The position numbers were made by a program, and so were the translations under genes. Source: Pseudomonadota bacterium (lineage in GTDB: Bacteria > Pseudomonadota > Gammaproteobacteria > CALCKW01). From it: a DNA stretch of 36,916 nt. The notes beneath the pieces were generated by a model, which made no database searches, was not told the DNA's origin, and saw only the letters and a program-made list of their open reading frames with translations. Numbering within the stretch: position 1 is the first letter of the stretch; every line of letters begins with the position of its first letter. The stretch is taken from positions 1 through 36,916 of the forward strand of contig JBCCUP010000045.1 in assembly GCA_039196715.1 (NCBI GenBank), read 5' to 3'. Positions 16,998 to 25,158 of the stretch are shown here, piece after piece.

Positions 16998-17059
16998 AAG
17001 CGGGCCGCGTGCGATTGTGTTCAAATGCCGGGCCTACCCCTTCCTGCGCTTGCGAGATC

Positions 17060-17647
17060 GTGCGAAAGACGGCCTACCACCACGGCGATCTACGCCAGGC
17101 GCTGCTCGAGGCAGCGCGGCAATTGATCAATGAAAAGGGCCCCGAGGCCTTTTCCGTCGCCGAAGCCTGCCAACTCGCAGGCGTATCGACGGCCGCGCCC
17201 TACAAGCACTTCAAGGACAAGAACGCGATCCTTGAGGGCGTGTTGCTCGAAGAGGTCGACCGGCGGGCCGAGTCGATCAAATCGGTGCTGGCGCCCTTCC
17301 CGCCCGGCCACCCGGACCGCATCATCGCCCTGGCCCGTGATTACGTCGATTTCGCCATGGCCGAACCCGGCCTCTTCGCGTTGCGATTCGGTGGCGCGGG
17401 TACGCTGTGGCAGTCCGAACTCGTGCGCAGCCGCAGCAAGGCGCTCTATGAAGTGGTCATGGCCGAACTCGCGAGTTGCCTGGGTGAGTCGACTGTGACC
17501 GACGCCGTGCGGCAGCGGAGTTTCATGATGTGGAGCCTGCTGCACGGGCTGACATCGCTGATGAAGGACGCCTACATCGCCGAAGACGAGATCGACTTCG
17601 ATATCGACGCCTTACTGGCCGACGCCGCCCGCCGCATACTCGCGTAG
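17060..17647 (+). CDS. TetR/AcrR-family repressor (WHG-type), probable efflux regulator
   Basis: 195-residue TetR-family repressor. The N-terminal helix-turn-helix is clear (YHHGDLRQALLEAARQL, then VAEACQLAGVSTAAPYKHFKDKNAIL). The C-terminal ligand domain includes MWSLLHGLTSL, typical of the WHG group. I place the start at the GTG at 17060 because the YHHGDLR block begins three codons later. An in-frame ATG at 16976 would add 28 residues of non-homologous sequence encoded by the operator itself. It diverges from the RND operon across the 47-bp double operator, so auto-repression and repression of the pump are likely. It converges with the dehalogenase gene, leaving only 19 bp between stops. 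Confidence 0.88.
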   Translation: MRKTAYHHGDLRQALLEAARQLINEKGPEAFSVAEACQLAGVSTAAPYKHFKDKNAILEGVLLEEVDRRAESIKSVLAPFPPGHPDRIIALARDYVDFAMAEPGLFALRFGGAGTLWQSELVRSRSKALYEVVMAELASCLGESTVTDAVRQRSFMMWSLLHGLTSLMKDAYIAEDEIDFDIDALLADAARRILA

Positions 17648-17666
17648 TGCAACGCGCCAGATGCGC

Positions 17667-18584
17667 TCAGTCGGTCACACCCGGCGTCAATCCAAAGTGC
17701 GCCAGCGCCGCGCGCGCGATCCCCTCACCGTATTCCTGCACGAAGTGCCCGGCCTCGTGCACCGCCATCGGCGGGGGGCAATTGCGCACGAGCGTGCGGA
17801 GGAACTGCATGGGTCGTTCCCCGAGTACGCCATCGCGCATGCCGATCGCCATGAAGCTCTCACCGGCCCACTCGTTCGACCAGAACGCCCGCGCGCGCAC
17901 CCCGTGCGCGACACCGTCCATGTCGGGCTCCACCGGCACCATCTGCGGGAACCGACGCACGCCGGCCTTGTAGCGGTTGTCCGGGAAGGGGGCGTCGTAG
18001 GCCAGTGCGTCCATCAGTGTCACCGCGCCCATGCCGTCGGCCGCCAGCATACCGCCGACCGGGATTTCGGGTGCCGCGGCGGCAAAGCGTTTCCACTTCT
18101 CGAAGCCCTTGCTCACCCCCTCGCCCACCGGAATGGCGGTGTTCATCAGCAACACGCGTGAAAAACGCTCGCGCATGTCCATCGGCAGCGTCAAGCCGAG
18201 CAAGCCGCCCCAGTCCTGCACCACCAGCGTGATGTTGTGAAGGTCAAGGTGTTCGATGAACCGCAGCAGGCTGTCGCGGTGAAAGTCGAAGGTGTAAACC
18301 GCGTCGTCAACCGGCTTGTCCGAGCGGCCAAAGCCGAAGAGGTCCGGCACCACGGTGCGGCAACCCGCTTCGACAAACGCCGGCAGCATCTTGCGGTAGA
18401 GGTACCCCCACGTGGGTTCACCGTGCAAGCACAGGAACACTTCCTCGCTGTCGCCGCCTTCGTCGACGTAGGCCATGCGCAGGCCCTCGAAGCCCGCGAG
18501 CGACTCGACATAGCGCGGGGTGTAGGGGTAACCGGGCAAAAGTGAAAAACGCGCATCCGGCGTGCGCAAGGCCTCAACTGGCAT
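17667..18584 (-). CDS. Haloalkane dehalogenase (HLD-I, DhlA-like)
   Basis: Alpha/beta-hydrolase of 305 residues that would cleave carbon-halogen bonds in haloalkanes, releasing alcohol and halide. The nucleophile D124 and first halide-binding tryptophan W125 sit in VVQDWGG, the same numbers as in Xanthobacter DhlA. The oxyanion-hole HGEPTW is at 54-59, the acid D251 is in IGMRDGVLG and the base H280 in AGHFVQE. W164 (FEKWKRF) is the likely second halide-binding residue; the cap is about ten residues shorter than in DhlA. The ATG at 18584 has a GGAGG ribosome-binding site eight bases upstream and is preferred over an in-frame TTG at 18599. It follows dctM by 47 bp on the same strand. Confidence 0.9.
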   Translation of the reverse strand: MPVEALRTPDARFSLLPGYPYTPRYVESLAGFEGLRMAYVDEGGDSEEVFLCLHGEPTWGYLYRKMLPAFVEAGCRTVVPDLFGFGRSDKPVDDAVYTFDFHRDSLLRFIEHLDLHNITLVVQDWGGLLGLTLPMDMRERFSRVLLMNTAIPVGEGVSKGFEKWKRFAAAAPEIPVGGMLAADGMGAVTLMDALAYDAPFPDNRYKAGVRRFPQMVPVEPDMDGVAHGVRARAFWSNEWAGESFMAIGMRDGVLGERPMQFLRTLVRNCPPPMAVHEAGHFVQEYGEGIARAALAHFGLTPGVTD

Positions 18585-18631
18585 CTTGGTAGCCTCCAAT
18601 CAGCGACGACCCGGCGAGGGTCAGCCCTGCG

Positions 18632-20128
18632 TCACCAGGGCACCAACATCAGCGTCACCACCGGGAAGGCCAGCAGCAGGGCCACCCGGAGCAGGTCGGA
18701 CGCCACGAAATACAACACCGCCTTGTAGGTTTTCACCATCGGCGTTTCGCGGTCCATCGCGTTGATCACGAAGAGGTTCATACCGACCGGCGGTGTGATC
18801 AACCCGACCTCGACCACGATCAGCACCAGCACGCCGAACCAGATGGCGGTCTGCTCGGTGACCACGCGGTTGAGTGCGCCCTTGGACACCCCGCGCAGGC
18901 CAAGCTCGCGCGTGAGCTCGCGCGAGAGCTCCTGGCCACTGGCGAGCAGCGCCTCGGCCTTGGCGAGCGCCGCAGCCGGTATCTCCTTGCCGCTCGCAAC
19001 CAGGTCCGCGAGCCGCGCAGTTTGCAGATCGACCATGGTCACCAGGCCGAAATCGAGCTCTTGCACGATCGGCCAGAAGATCGGCACAGTCAACAGAATC
19101 ATCGACAGGCTGTCCATGAAACAGCCCAGCACCAGGTAGAAGACGAGGATGATCAACACGATCAACCACGGGCTGAGACCACTCGAGCCGACCCAGGTCG
19201 CCATCTCCTGCGGCAACTGGGTGAGCGCCAGAAAGCCGTTGTAGAACGCCGCACCCAGGACGATGAAGAAGATCATCGCGGTCGACTTGGCCGTGACGAA
19301 AAAGCTCTCCGACAGGGTGTCGCGCGTGAGACCACCGGAAAACCAGGCGATCAGCCCCGTGCCGAAGGCGCCCACCGCGGCGCCCTCGGTCGGCGTGAAC
19401 CAGCCGAGGTAGATGCCGCCGACCACCAGCAGGAACACCAGCAGGACCGGCCAGACGTCGAGCAACGCCCGGAACCGCTCAGGGTACGGCAGGCGATCCC
19501 GGGTCCCCGCCGAGCCCGGGTTGAGCCGCACGTACACCGAAATCGCCAGCATGTAGCCAACCGCAGCCATGACACCGGGGATGAACGCGGCGAGGAACAG
19601 CTTGGCGATGTTCTGCTCGGTCAGGATCGCGTAGATCACCAAGACCACGGACGGCGGAATGAGTATGCCAAGCGTGCCACCCGCCGCAAGCGTTGCGGTG
19701 GAAAACCCGCCCGAGTAGCCGTAGCGCTTGAGCTCGGGCAGCGCGACGCGGCTCATGGTGGCGGCCGTTGCAAGCGACGACCCGCAAATCGCACCGAAAC
19801 CGGCACACGCGCCGACCGAGGCCATGGCCACGCCCCCCTTGCGGTGACCGAGCCAACTCTCGGCCGCGCGGAACAGCGCCTGGCTCATGCCACCCAAGGT
19901 TGCGAAATGCCCCATCAACAGGAACATGGGCACGATCGACAGCGAGTAGCTCGAAAAGGTGGTGTAGGTCTCCGAACGGAGCCGGCCGAGCGCAATGGTG
20001 GTGTCGCCCGTCATCAACAGGATGCCGACGAAGCCGGCGAGGAACATGGCGAGACCGATCGGCACGCGCAGAAAAATCAGCGCGAGCAGCGCCGGAAACG
20101 ACAACAGGCCGAACAGCGTCTCGCTCAC
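18632..20128 (-). CDS. dctM: TRAP transporter large permease, DctM
   Basis: Large integral-membrane subunit of a tripartite ATP-independent periplasmic transporter, 498 residues from the GTG at 20128, whose bases overlap the dctQ stop (GTGA). It shows many hydrophobic segments and family motifs: IVPMFLLMG, GAICGSSLATAATM, LAAGGTLGILIPPS, GCFMDSLSMILLTVPIFWP and VEVGLITPPVGMNLFVI. Residues about 362-428 (bases 18845-19045) form a charged, non-membrane insert of about 67 residues between FWPIVQELDFG and IWFGVLVL, where typical DctM proteins have a short loop. TRAP systems use a sodium or proton gradient to take up organic acids. Confidence 0.92.
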   Translation of the reverse strand: MSETLFGLLSFPALLALIFLRVPIGLAMFLAGFVGILLMTGDTTIALGRLRSETYTTFSSYSLSIVPMFLLMGHFATLGGMSQALFRAAESWLGHRKGGVAMASVGACAGFGAICGSSLATAATMSRVALPELKRYGYSGGFSTATLAAGGTLGILIPPSVVLVIYAILTEQNIAKLFLAAFIPGVMAAVGYMLAISVYVRLNPGSAGTRDRLPYPERFRALLDVWPVLLVFLLVVGGIYLGWFTPTEGAAVGAFGTGLIAWFSGGLTRDTLSESFFVTAKSTAMIFFIVLGAAFYNGFLALTQLPQEMATWVGSSGLSPWLIVLIILVFYLVLGCFMDSLSMILLTVPIFWPIVQELDFGLVTMVDLQTARLADLVASGKEIPAAALAKAEALLASGQELSRELTRELGLRGVSKGALNRVVTEQTAIWFGVLVLIVVEVGLITPPVGMNLFVINAMDRETPMVKTYKAVLYFVASDLLRVALLLAFPVVTLMLVPW

Positions 20129-20709
20129 GCGTCTCCACCCACCTCGTCGAAGGGGGGCGACACGCCGGTCCGAAGCGCGTGCAGGCGGCACACCGCCGTG
20201 TAGACCGACACGAGCGCGGCCACGAGCGCCGCGCCGATGCTCGCCGCGTAGGACCACCAGACCGGGAACTGCAACAGGAAGGTGGTCTGCCCAGAGCGGT
20301 ACTTGCTCATGCCACCGAGCAACAGCTGCCAGGCAAAGACGATCAGGACCGCCGCAAACACCACTTCGATGCAGGCCAGCAAGACGCGTTTGACAGCCGG
20401 TGAAAAACCGGCTGTGAAGATGTCGACCGAGGCGTGCGCGCCGCGCAGGTGACAGAGCGGCAGAAACGCGAATATCGCGAACGCCATGCCGGCTTCGACA
20501 AGTTCGTAGTCGCCGTTGATCGGACCGACGCCGGTGGCCAGTAACGCGTCGGCCACCGCCGGTGCGGCCTGCTGCACCGCATCGCTGTGCAGCAGCGAGT
20601 TGAGCGAGCGCCCGAGCACCGACGCGCAGGTGAGCACAATCAGGCCCGTCAGCGTCACCCCACCGAGCAGCGCGAGCCCACGCGCCAGCGACTCAACGAC
20701 CCGGTGCAT
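20125..20709 (-). CDS. dctQ: TRAP transporter small permease, DctQ
   Basis: Small membrane subunit of the TRAP transporter, 194 residues with four predicted transmembrane segments (about 12-36, 68-90, 105-130 and 148-172). The FAIFAFLPLCHLRGAHASVDIF stretch matches the conserved DctQ region with a charged HLRGAH turn. It lies between dctP (74 bp upstream, with a stem-loop) and dctM (four-base overlap). Confidence 0.9.
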   Translation of the reverse strand: MHRVVESLARGLALLGGVTLTGLIVLTCASVLGRSLNSLLHSDAVQQAAPAVADALLATGVGPINGDYELVEAGMAFAIFAFLPLCHLRGAHASVDIFTAGFSPAVKRVLLACIEVVFAAVLIVFAWQLLLGGMSKYRSGQTTFLLQFPVWWSYAASIGAALVAALVSVYTAVCRLHALRTGVSPPFDEVGGDA

Positions 20710-20732
20710 GCCACCCCGCTTCCCGCGGCCAC

Positions 20733-20751
20733 GGGTGACGGCGCGTCACCC
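20733..20751 (-). repeat. Stem-loop between dctP and dctQ
   Basis: Perfect 8-bp arms GGGTGACG (20733-20740) and CGTCACCC (20744-20751) enclose a three-base loop, with no T-run. It sits 33 bases past the dctP stop. Hairpins here often stabilise the 3' end of an abundant binding-protein mRNA or reduce read-through into the permeases; this role is inferred from position. Confidence 0.55.
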
Positions 20752-20783
20752 GCAACCCGCGCCATGTGCTCACAGCGTCACGA

Positions 20784-21830
20784 TCACATCGAGGCCGTGG
20801 CACCCATGCAGTCGCCGCCCATCAGGGCCTTGGCCTCGTCGATCAACGCCTGGCCGTCCATGCCCTTGCTGCCGAGGTCGGCAACCCAGGTGTCGTAGAT
20901 CGGTGCCGCCACCGACTGCCATTCGCTGGTGTCGGACACGGTGATGATGTTGTTGCCGTTCTCCACGGCCACTTCGCGCGCGGGGCCATCGGCGTCCGCC
21001 TGCGTGCCGCCGGCGAAGATCGAGAGGTTCAGGCCCGAGTTGGCGTCGATGGCGGCCTTGAGCTCGTCGGAGAGCCCGTCGTACTTCGCCTTGTTCATCG
21101 CCAGGACGAAAGTCAGCGTGTAGAGCGCGTTGCCCTCGAACTCGGTGTGGTTCTCAACGAGGTCAGGCACCTTCAGCGCGGGCGTCACTTCCCACGGGAT
21201 GGTCGTGCCGTCGATCACGCCCTTGGACAGGGCTTCGGGCACCGCGGGCACAGGCATGCCGACCGGAGTGGCGCCCGTGGCCTTGAGCAGCTCGTTCACC
21301 AGGCGTGAACCGCCGCGGATCTTCATGCCCTCGAGGTCCGCGGGGGTTTCCACCGGGTCCATCGTGTGGAACATGCCCGGGCCGTGCACCCAGGTGCCAA
21401 GGATCTTGACGTCCTTGAATTCGCCGTCGGCCATGTGGGTCTCGTACATCTTCCAGTACGCACACGAGGCCGCGCGTGCGTCACTGACCATGAATGGCAA
21501 CTCGAACACCTCGGTGGACGGGAAGCGGCCGGGCGTGTAGCCAACCACGGTCCAGACGATGTCGTCGACGCCGTCGATCACGCGGTCCATGAGTTCCGGC
21601 GGGCGACCGCCGAGTTGCATGGTCGGAAAGCGGTCGATCTTGAGCTTGCCGCCCGAGCTTTCCTCGACCTTGTCCGCCCAGACATCGAGTATCAGTTTGG
21701 GCACATTGGCTTGCGACGGCAGAAACTGGTGCAGTTTCAGGGTCACGTCGGCCGCGCTGGCGCTGGTGGCTGTCAGAGCTGCAAGTGCAGCACCGCCGAG
21801 TACAGACCGGCTGAGAGTGGATGTGAACAT
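20784..21830 (-). CDS. dctP: TRAP transporter periplasmic binding protein, DctP
   Basis: Extracytoplasmic solute receptor of the TRAP system, 348 residues. The signal peptide ends at ATSASAAD (about residue 27). Family features include the mature start VTLKLHQFLPSQANVP, the WADKVEESSGGKLKIDRFPTMQLGG block, a binding-site region FELPFMVSDARAASCAYW, and GMKIRGGSRLVNELLKATGATPVGMPVPAVPEAL, which holds the arginine that usually salt-bridges a carboxylate ligand. The ATG at 21830 has an ideal AAAGGAGG ribosome-binding site; open sequence further upstream is not protein-like. It is first of dctPQM-dehalogenase. The carboxylate ligand suggests an organic, possibly halogenated, acid, which is inference. 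Confidence 0.93.
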   Translation of the reverse strand: MFTSTLSRSVLGGAALAALTATSASAADVTLKLHQFLPSQANVPKLILDVWADKVEESSGGKLKIDRFPTMQLGGRPPELMDRVIDGVDDIVWTVVGYTPGRFPSTEVFELPFMVSDARAASCAYWKMYETHMADGEFKDVKILGTWVHGPGMFHTMDPVETPADLEGMKIRGGSRLVNELLKATGATPVGMPVPAVPEALSKGVIDGTTIPWEVTPALKVPDLVENHTEFEGNALYTLTFVLAMNKAKYDGLSDELKAAIDANSGLNLSIFAGGTQADADGPAREVAVENGNNIITVSDTSEWQSVAAPIYDTWVADLGSKGMDGQALIDEAKALMGGDCMGATASM

Positions 21831-22068
21831 GCTTCCTCCTTTGGTCCGCGCCCGCGGCAAAGCCCAACAGGGCCCGCCCGACACCGCGCGGTTATTTTCA
21901 GGTCTTGCCGATGACGTGCGCACGGTGGAAAGCCCAGGGCGCGCGTCAGCAACGCCCGAGCTTACCATCAATTCCGGGTGGGGTTCTGGTGCCGACCGGG
22001 GCCCGCTGCAGAGGCCTGTGGGGGTGGAGAAGACGCCGTCATTTGCGCGGGAACCACGCAACGAGACA

Positions 22069-22096
22069 GGGTGTCAGACCGCGTGTCTGAACACCC
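22069..22096 (-). terminator. Hairpin downstream of the chemoreceptor gene
   Basis: GGGTGTCAGAC (22069-22079) pairs with GTCTGAACACCC (22085-22096) with one bulged base, forming an 11-bp stem. It lies 17-44 bases past the chemoreceptor stop codon on the minus strand. No long T-run follows, so termination is only likely. The rest of the 282-bp gap up to dctP (21831-22112) must hold the dctP promoter, which I could not resolve. Confidence 0.5.
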
Positions 22097-22112
22097 GCAG
22101 GCAGTGGGCGTC

Positions 22113-24569
22113 CTAGACGCTGTCGTCGCTGCGCCTGGCGGTGGACGCGTCCGGCTCGTCCGCGTCCTCGTCGGGCAGCTGAAAGGCGGAAACGGTGTTT
22201 TGCAACAGCACCGCCTGGCCACGCAGGTCGTTGGCGGCCTCCGAGGTCTTCACCGCAAGCGCGACGTTGTCGGTGTTCATCGCCGAGAGGTTCTTCACCG
22301 TGTGCTCGATGTCGGCGATGGCCTCCACTTGCACGTCCGCGGTGTCGACCAGATTCTCGATGTGAGCGGCGACATCACTGATGAGCCCCGAGGTCGACTG
22401 CATGTGGCCGGCCGCCTGGTTCACCTGCTCGGACCCGTTTGCCACCTCCGTCACCGTGGAGTCGATGATGTGGCGGATGTCGTGCGCGGAATCCTTGCTC
22501 TTCTGCGCAAGCTCCCGCACCTCGGTGGCAACGACCGCAAAGCCCTGCCCGGCGACACCCGCCCGCGAGGCCTCGACCGCGGCGTTGATCGCCAACAGGT
22601 TGGTCTGAAACGCAATGCTGTTGATGATCTCGGTGATCTGGTTGATGTCGTTGGCTTTCTGCTCGATGTTTTTCATCGTCGCCATGGCGTCGCGCATCAG
22701 CTGTTGTCCCTGCACGGCGGCGTTGTTCGCCTCCTTGGACATGCCGCTGGCTTCCTTGAGCGATTCGGCGCCGGCGAGCAACAGCTCGTTGATCTTGCTC
22801 GAGGACGACCGGGCGGACTTGAGTTCCTTCGATTGCTCGTCGGTGCGGCGGTTGAGTTCGGTGTTGCCGCGGTTGATGCCGGTCACCTCGTCGCTGACCG
22901 ACGACGCCGCCTCGCGGATGTGGGTCACCGACCCCGCGAGCGTCTTGATCATGTCCGACATGGCGTTCTCGATCTGTGCAATCTCGTCGTCGCGGCCCTT
23001 CTGGCCACGCGGCGCGGCATAACGCAAGTTGCCGGTGGCCACCGAGGCTGCAACCTCGACGGCCGAGCGCACCCGGTTGAGGATGCTCCGCACGATGAAG
23101 ATGCTCACCAGGACCGACACGATTGCACCGACGACGGAAATCAGCACGATGAGCAGGCTCGAACGGTCCCCTTGTTGATCGATTTCCGCCGTGAGCGTCG
23201 ACAGCTGGTCGTCGATAGCAACAATTTCATGCCGCGAAATCGTGTCTCGCTGCGCCTCGGTCGACCGCACACCCTGCATCACAGCCGCGAGCGCGGTCTC
23301 ATTGACCATCAGTTCGCGCTTTGCCTGGACCACGGTGTTGATCGACGACTCAAGCGACCCGAGCAAGGTGTTGACACGTTCGGCAGACGCTTTGACGTCC
23401 GCGTTGTCACGCGACGAGAGCTGATCGTGCATGCCCGCAGCCGAGTTTCGCAACGCCGTCAGTTTCTTCAGCCCCAGCTGCTGATTGGCCTCCAGTTCTT
23501 CGCGGTCCCCCGAGCTCGCGAGTCGGTCAACCTGCAAGCGCATGTCCTTCACGCTGCTGATGAGTGCCTTGCCAGCCTTCGATATGCCGTCGGGACTGGA
23601 CACCAGTTCGAGTGACTTGTCGACCCAGCTTTGTGCAACGAGAATCTCGAGGTCGGCTGTTTCAACGGCCTCCCGAGTCAACGCCAGCAGGCTCATGAGG
23701 TCAGCTTCAGCCGTGTCTCTGAGCGCCCGGTACGCCGACAGACTGCCCGCCGTGTTGCGCAGTAACTGCGCGCGTGCAGAGACCAACCCAGTCGTGTCGG
23801 ACACCAGTACATCGCGCAACGCCAACAGGCGCTCTGCGAGTTCATTCAGCCCGGGTGACGCCGCCCCTTCTGCACCAGGCCATGAAAAACCATCGAATGC
23901 CGAGTTCAAGGCGTCTTCAACCGACGACAGTGTCGCCGGCGTGCGCACGGCGTCAGCACGGTACAGGGCGACACGGAGGTCGTTCAGTATCGCGATGATC
24001 TGCCTCGCCTCACGCTGTGTCGCGCCGGCGTTGGCAACGATGCCGCGGTTGCGATCGGCCTCGACATTGGCTGTTCGGTTGATCCCGTCGATACCGGACA
24101 GCACATCGCTCACCGCGTCTTCTACCTGAGCGATGTAGACGCCGACTTGCAGTGTCTCCTGCCGATAAAGCTCGGTGAGCTCCAGACGGCTGGCGACACG
24201 GTTGCCGAGTTCCTGCCTGGCGCTCTGAAACTCCGAAAAATCGTACGCTTCCCGGTCGTACTCAGCCGAAAACGCCCTGTCGTAGGCAGTCAGATTGTTG
24301 AGCAGGCTGTCCACGCGCTGGCTGCGCGCCTGGAAATCGCCCTGTGAGCGGCTGCGCGACAGGTCCAACATGGCCGTGACCAGTGCGTCGTCCATCTGGC
24401 TCAGCTCAACCAGGCTGTCCTTGATCGGCAAGGCGGTGGAGGTCACGCCGTCGAGCTTCGCCTGAATCGATTGCACCTGGTACACGCCAAGACCGCCTAC
24501 GGTCACCAGCGCCACGGCGGCTGTCGCTGTCAGCACAGCCAACCTGTGAGAAATCTTCACGTCAAACAC
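22113..24569 (-). CDS. Methyl-accepting chemotaxis protein
   Basis: Transmembrane chemoreceptor of 818 residues. TM1 is about 10-32. A very long, mostly helical periplasmic region (about 33-468) is followed by TM2 (about 470-495), HAMP (about 495-550) and the cytoplasmic signalling domain. The kinase-contacting tip INSIAFQTNLLAINAAVEAS...GFAVVATEVRELAQ is well conserved. The sensor region is several times longer than the usual four-helix bundle, and I do not recognise its ligand-binding fold. The start is uncertain: GTG at 24569, or GTG at 24560, which is better spaced from GGGAAGG. No CheR-tethering pentapeptide is seen at the C-terminus. No other chemotaxis gene is adjacent. Confidence 0.93.
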   Translation of the reverse strand: MFDVKISHRLAVLTATAAVALVTVGGLGVYQVQSIQAKLDGVTSTALPIKDSLVELSQMDDALVTAMLDLSRSRSQGDFQARSQRVDSLLNNLTAYDRAFSAEYDREAYDFSEFQSARQELGNRVASRLELTELYRQETLQVGVYIAQVEDAVSDVLSGIDGINRTANVEADRNRGIVANAGATQREARQIIAILNDLRVALYRADAVRTPATLSSVEDALNSAFDGFSWPGAEGAASPGLNELAERLLALRDVLVSDTTGLVSARAQLLRNTAGSLSAYRALRDTAEADLMSLLALTREAVETADLEILVAQSWVDKSLELVSSPDGISKAGKALISSVKDMRLQVDRLASSGDREELEANQQLGLKKLTALRNSAAGMHDQLSSRDNADVKASAERVNTLLGSLESSINTVVQAKRELMVNETALAAVMQGVRSTEAQRDTISRHEIVAIDDQLSTLTAEIDQQGDRSSLLIVLISVVGAIVSVLVSIFIVRSILNRVRSAVEVAASVATGNLRYAAPRGQKGRDDEIAQIENAMSDMIKTLAGSVTHIREAASSVSDEVTGINRGNTELNRRTDEQSKELKSARSSSSKINELLLAGAESLKEASGMSKEANNAAVQGQQLMRDAMATMKNIEQKANDINQITEIINSIAFQTNLLAINAAVEASRAGVAGQGFAVVATEVRELAQKSKDSAHDIRHIIDSTVTEVANGSEQVNQAAGHMQSTSGLISDVAAHIENLVDTADVQVEAIADIEHTVKNLSAMNTDNVALAVKTSEAANDLRGQAVLLQNTVSAFQLPDEDADEPDASTARRSDDSV

Positions 24570-25158
24570 CTTCCCTGTTGGATCATTCCGAGCCGTCCTG
24601 TGGCTGGAGCGAGCAGCCGGGGCCGCCCGTCATAGCAGTGTGCGACTAGCCCGATGGACAGACACACGGTGCGCCAAACACGCTTCGAGCTGATCGAACC
24701 GCACCTCGGGGTTCCACCTGAGCACCCGCATCAGTCGCCCGCGCCGTACCGCGCACCCCCACTCTCAAGTGCAATTCAGTGACCAGACACGGACCTGCGT
24801 GTGTTCATCGGTTCCTACACACTGCTCGGGCTTAATGTTTTTTTTGGCGCGGGAGTCAGCTTGGGGGTGTGTGATCACACCTCAGATGGCCTGTGGCTGT
24901 GCTCCAGGGACAGACGCCCAACGGTGTGCGGCGCCACAGACCGCACGCCTCTGCGCGCCCCCCTTGAATTACGTTGATTCGGCCGTAGTGTGTGTCTCAC
25001 CGTCAGCCGATGCTGCACCGTGGGCGCCACAGCGCCGCCGCCCTACGGTGTGCAGCCCGCAGAGCCAACCGACGATTCAGCCGGCAGGCAAAAGCGCTAA
25101 CCTCACCTTACGGGTTGCACCGATCCCGTGACCCGCCTCGGAGCCGGAACATCCTCTG
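24570..25158. other. 589-bp non-coding region between divergent genes
   Basis: This gap separates the chemoreceptor (minus) from the ABC/cNMP protein (plus) and must hold both promoters. I see no convincing gene: the one open frame (24769-25131) is Cys- and Pro-rich and has no ribosome-binding site. Contents: a perfect palindrome GTGTGATCACAC (24869-24880), eight T in a row (24838-24845), a near-repeat CCC(A/T)ACGGTGTGC at 24917-24929 and 25041-25053, and a repeated GGCGCCACAG at 24930-24939 and 25023-25032. No sigma-28-type chemotaxis promoter was found. Confidence 0.5.

Noticed and set aside
16976-17059. N-terminal extension of the TetR gene from the ATG at 16976
   Set aside because: The ATG lies inside the operator palindrome, the added residues have no TetR homology, and a GTG at 17060 sits just before the conserved YHHGDLR block.
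21978-23615. 545-codon plus-strand open frame opposite the chemoreceptor
   Set aside because: It lies antisense to the conserved chemoreceptor signalling domain and has no recognisable motif.
24869-24880. GTGTGATCACAC as a CRP site
   Set aside because: CRP half-sites TGTGA and TCACA are normally six bases apart; here they overlap, so spacing is wrong.
24769-25131. Small open frame in the long intergenic region
   Set aside because: Cys/Pro/Ala-rich sequence, no ribosome-binding site and no recognisable fold.
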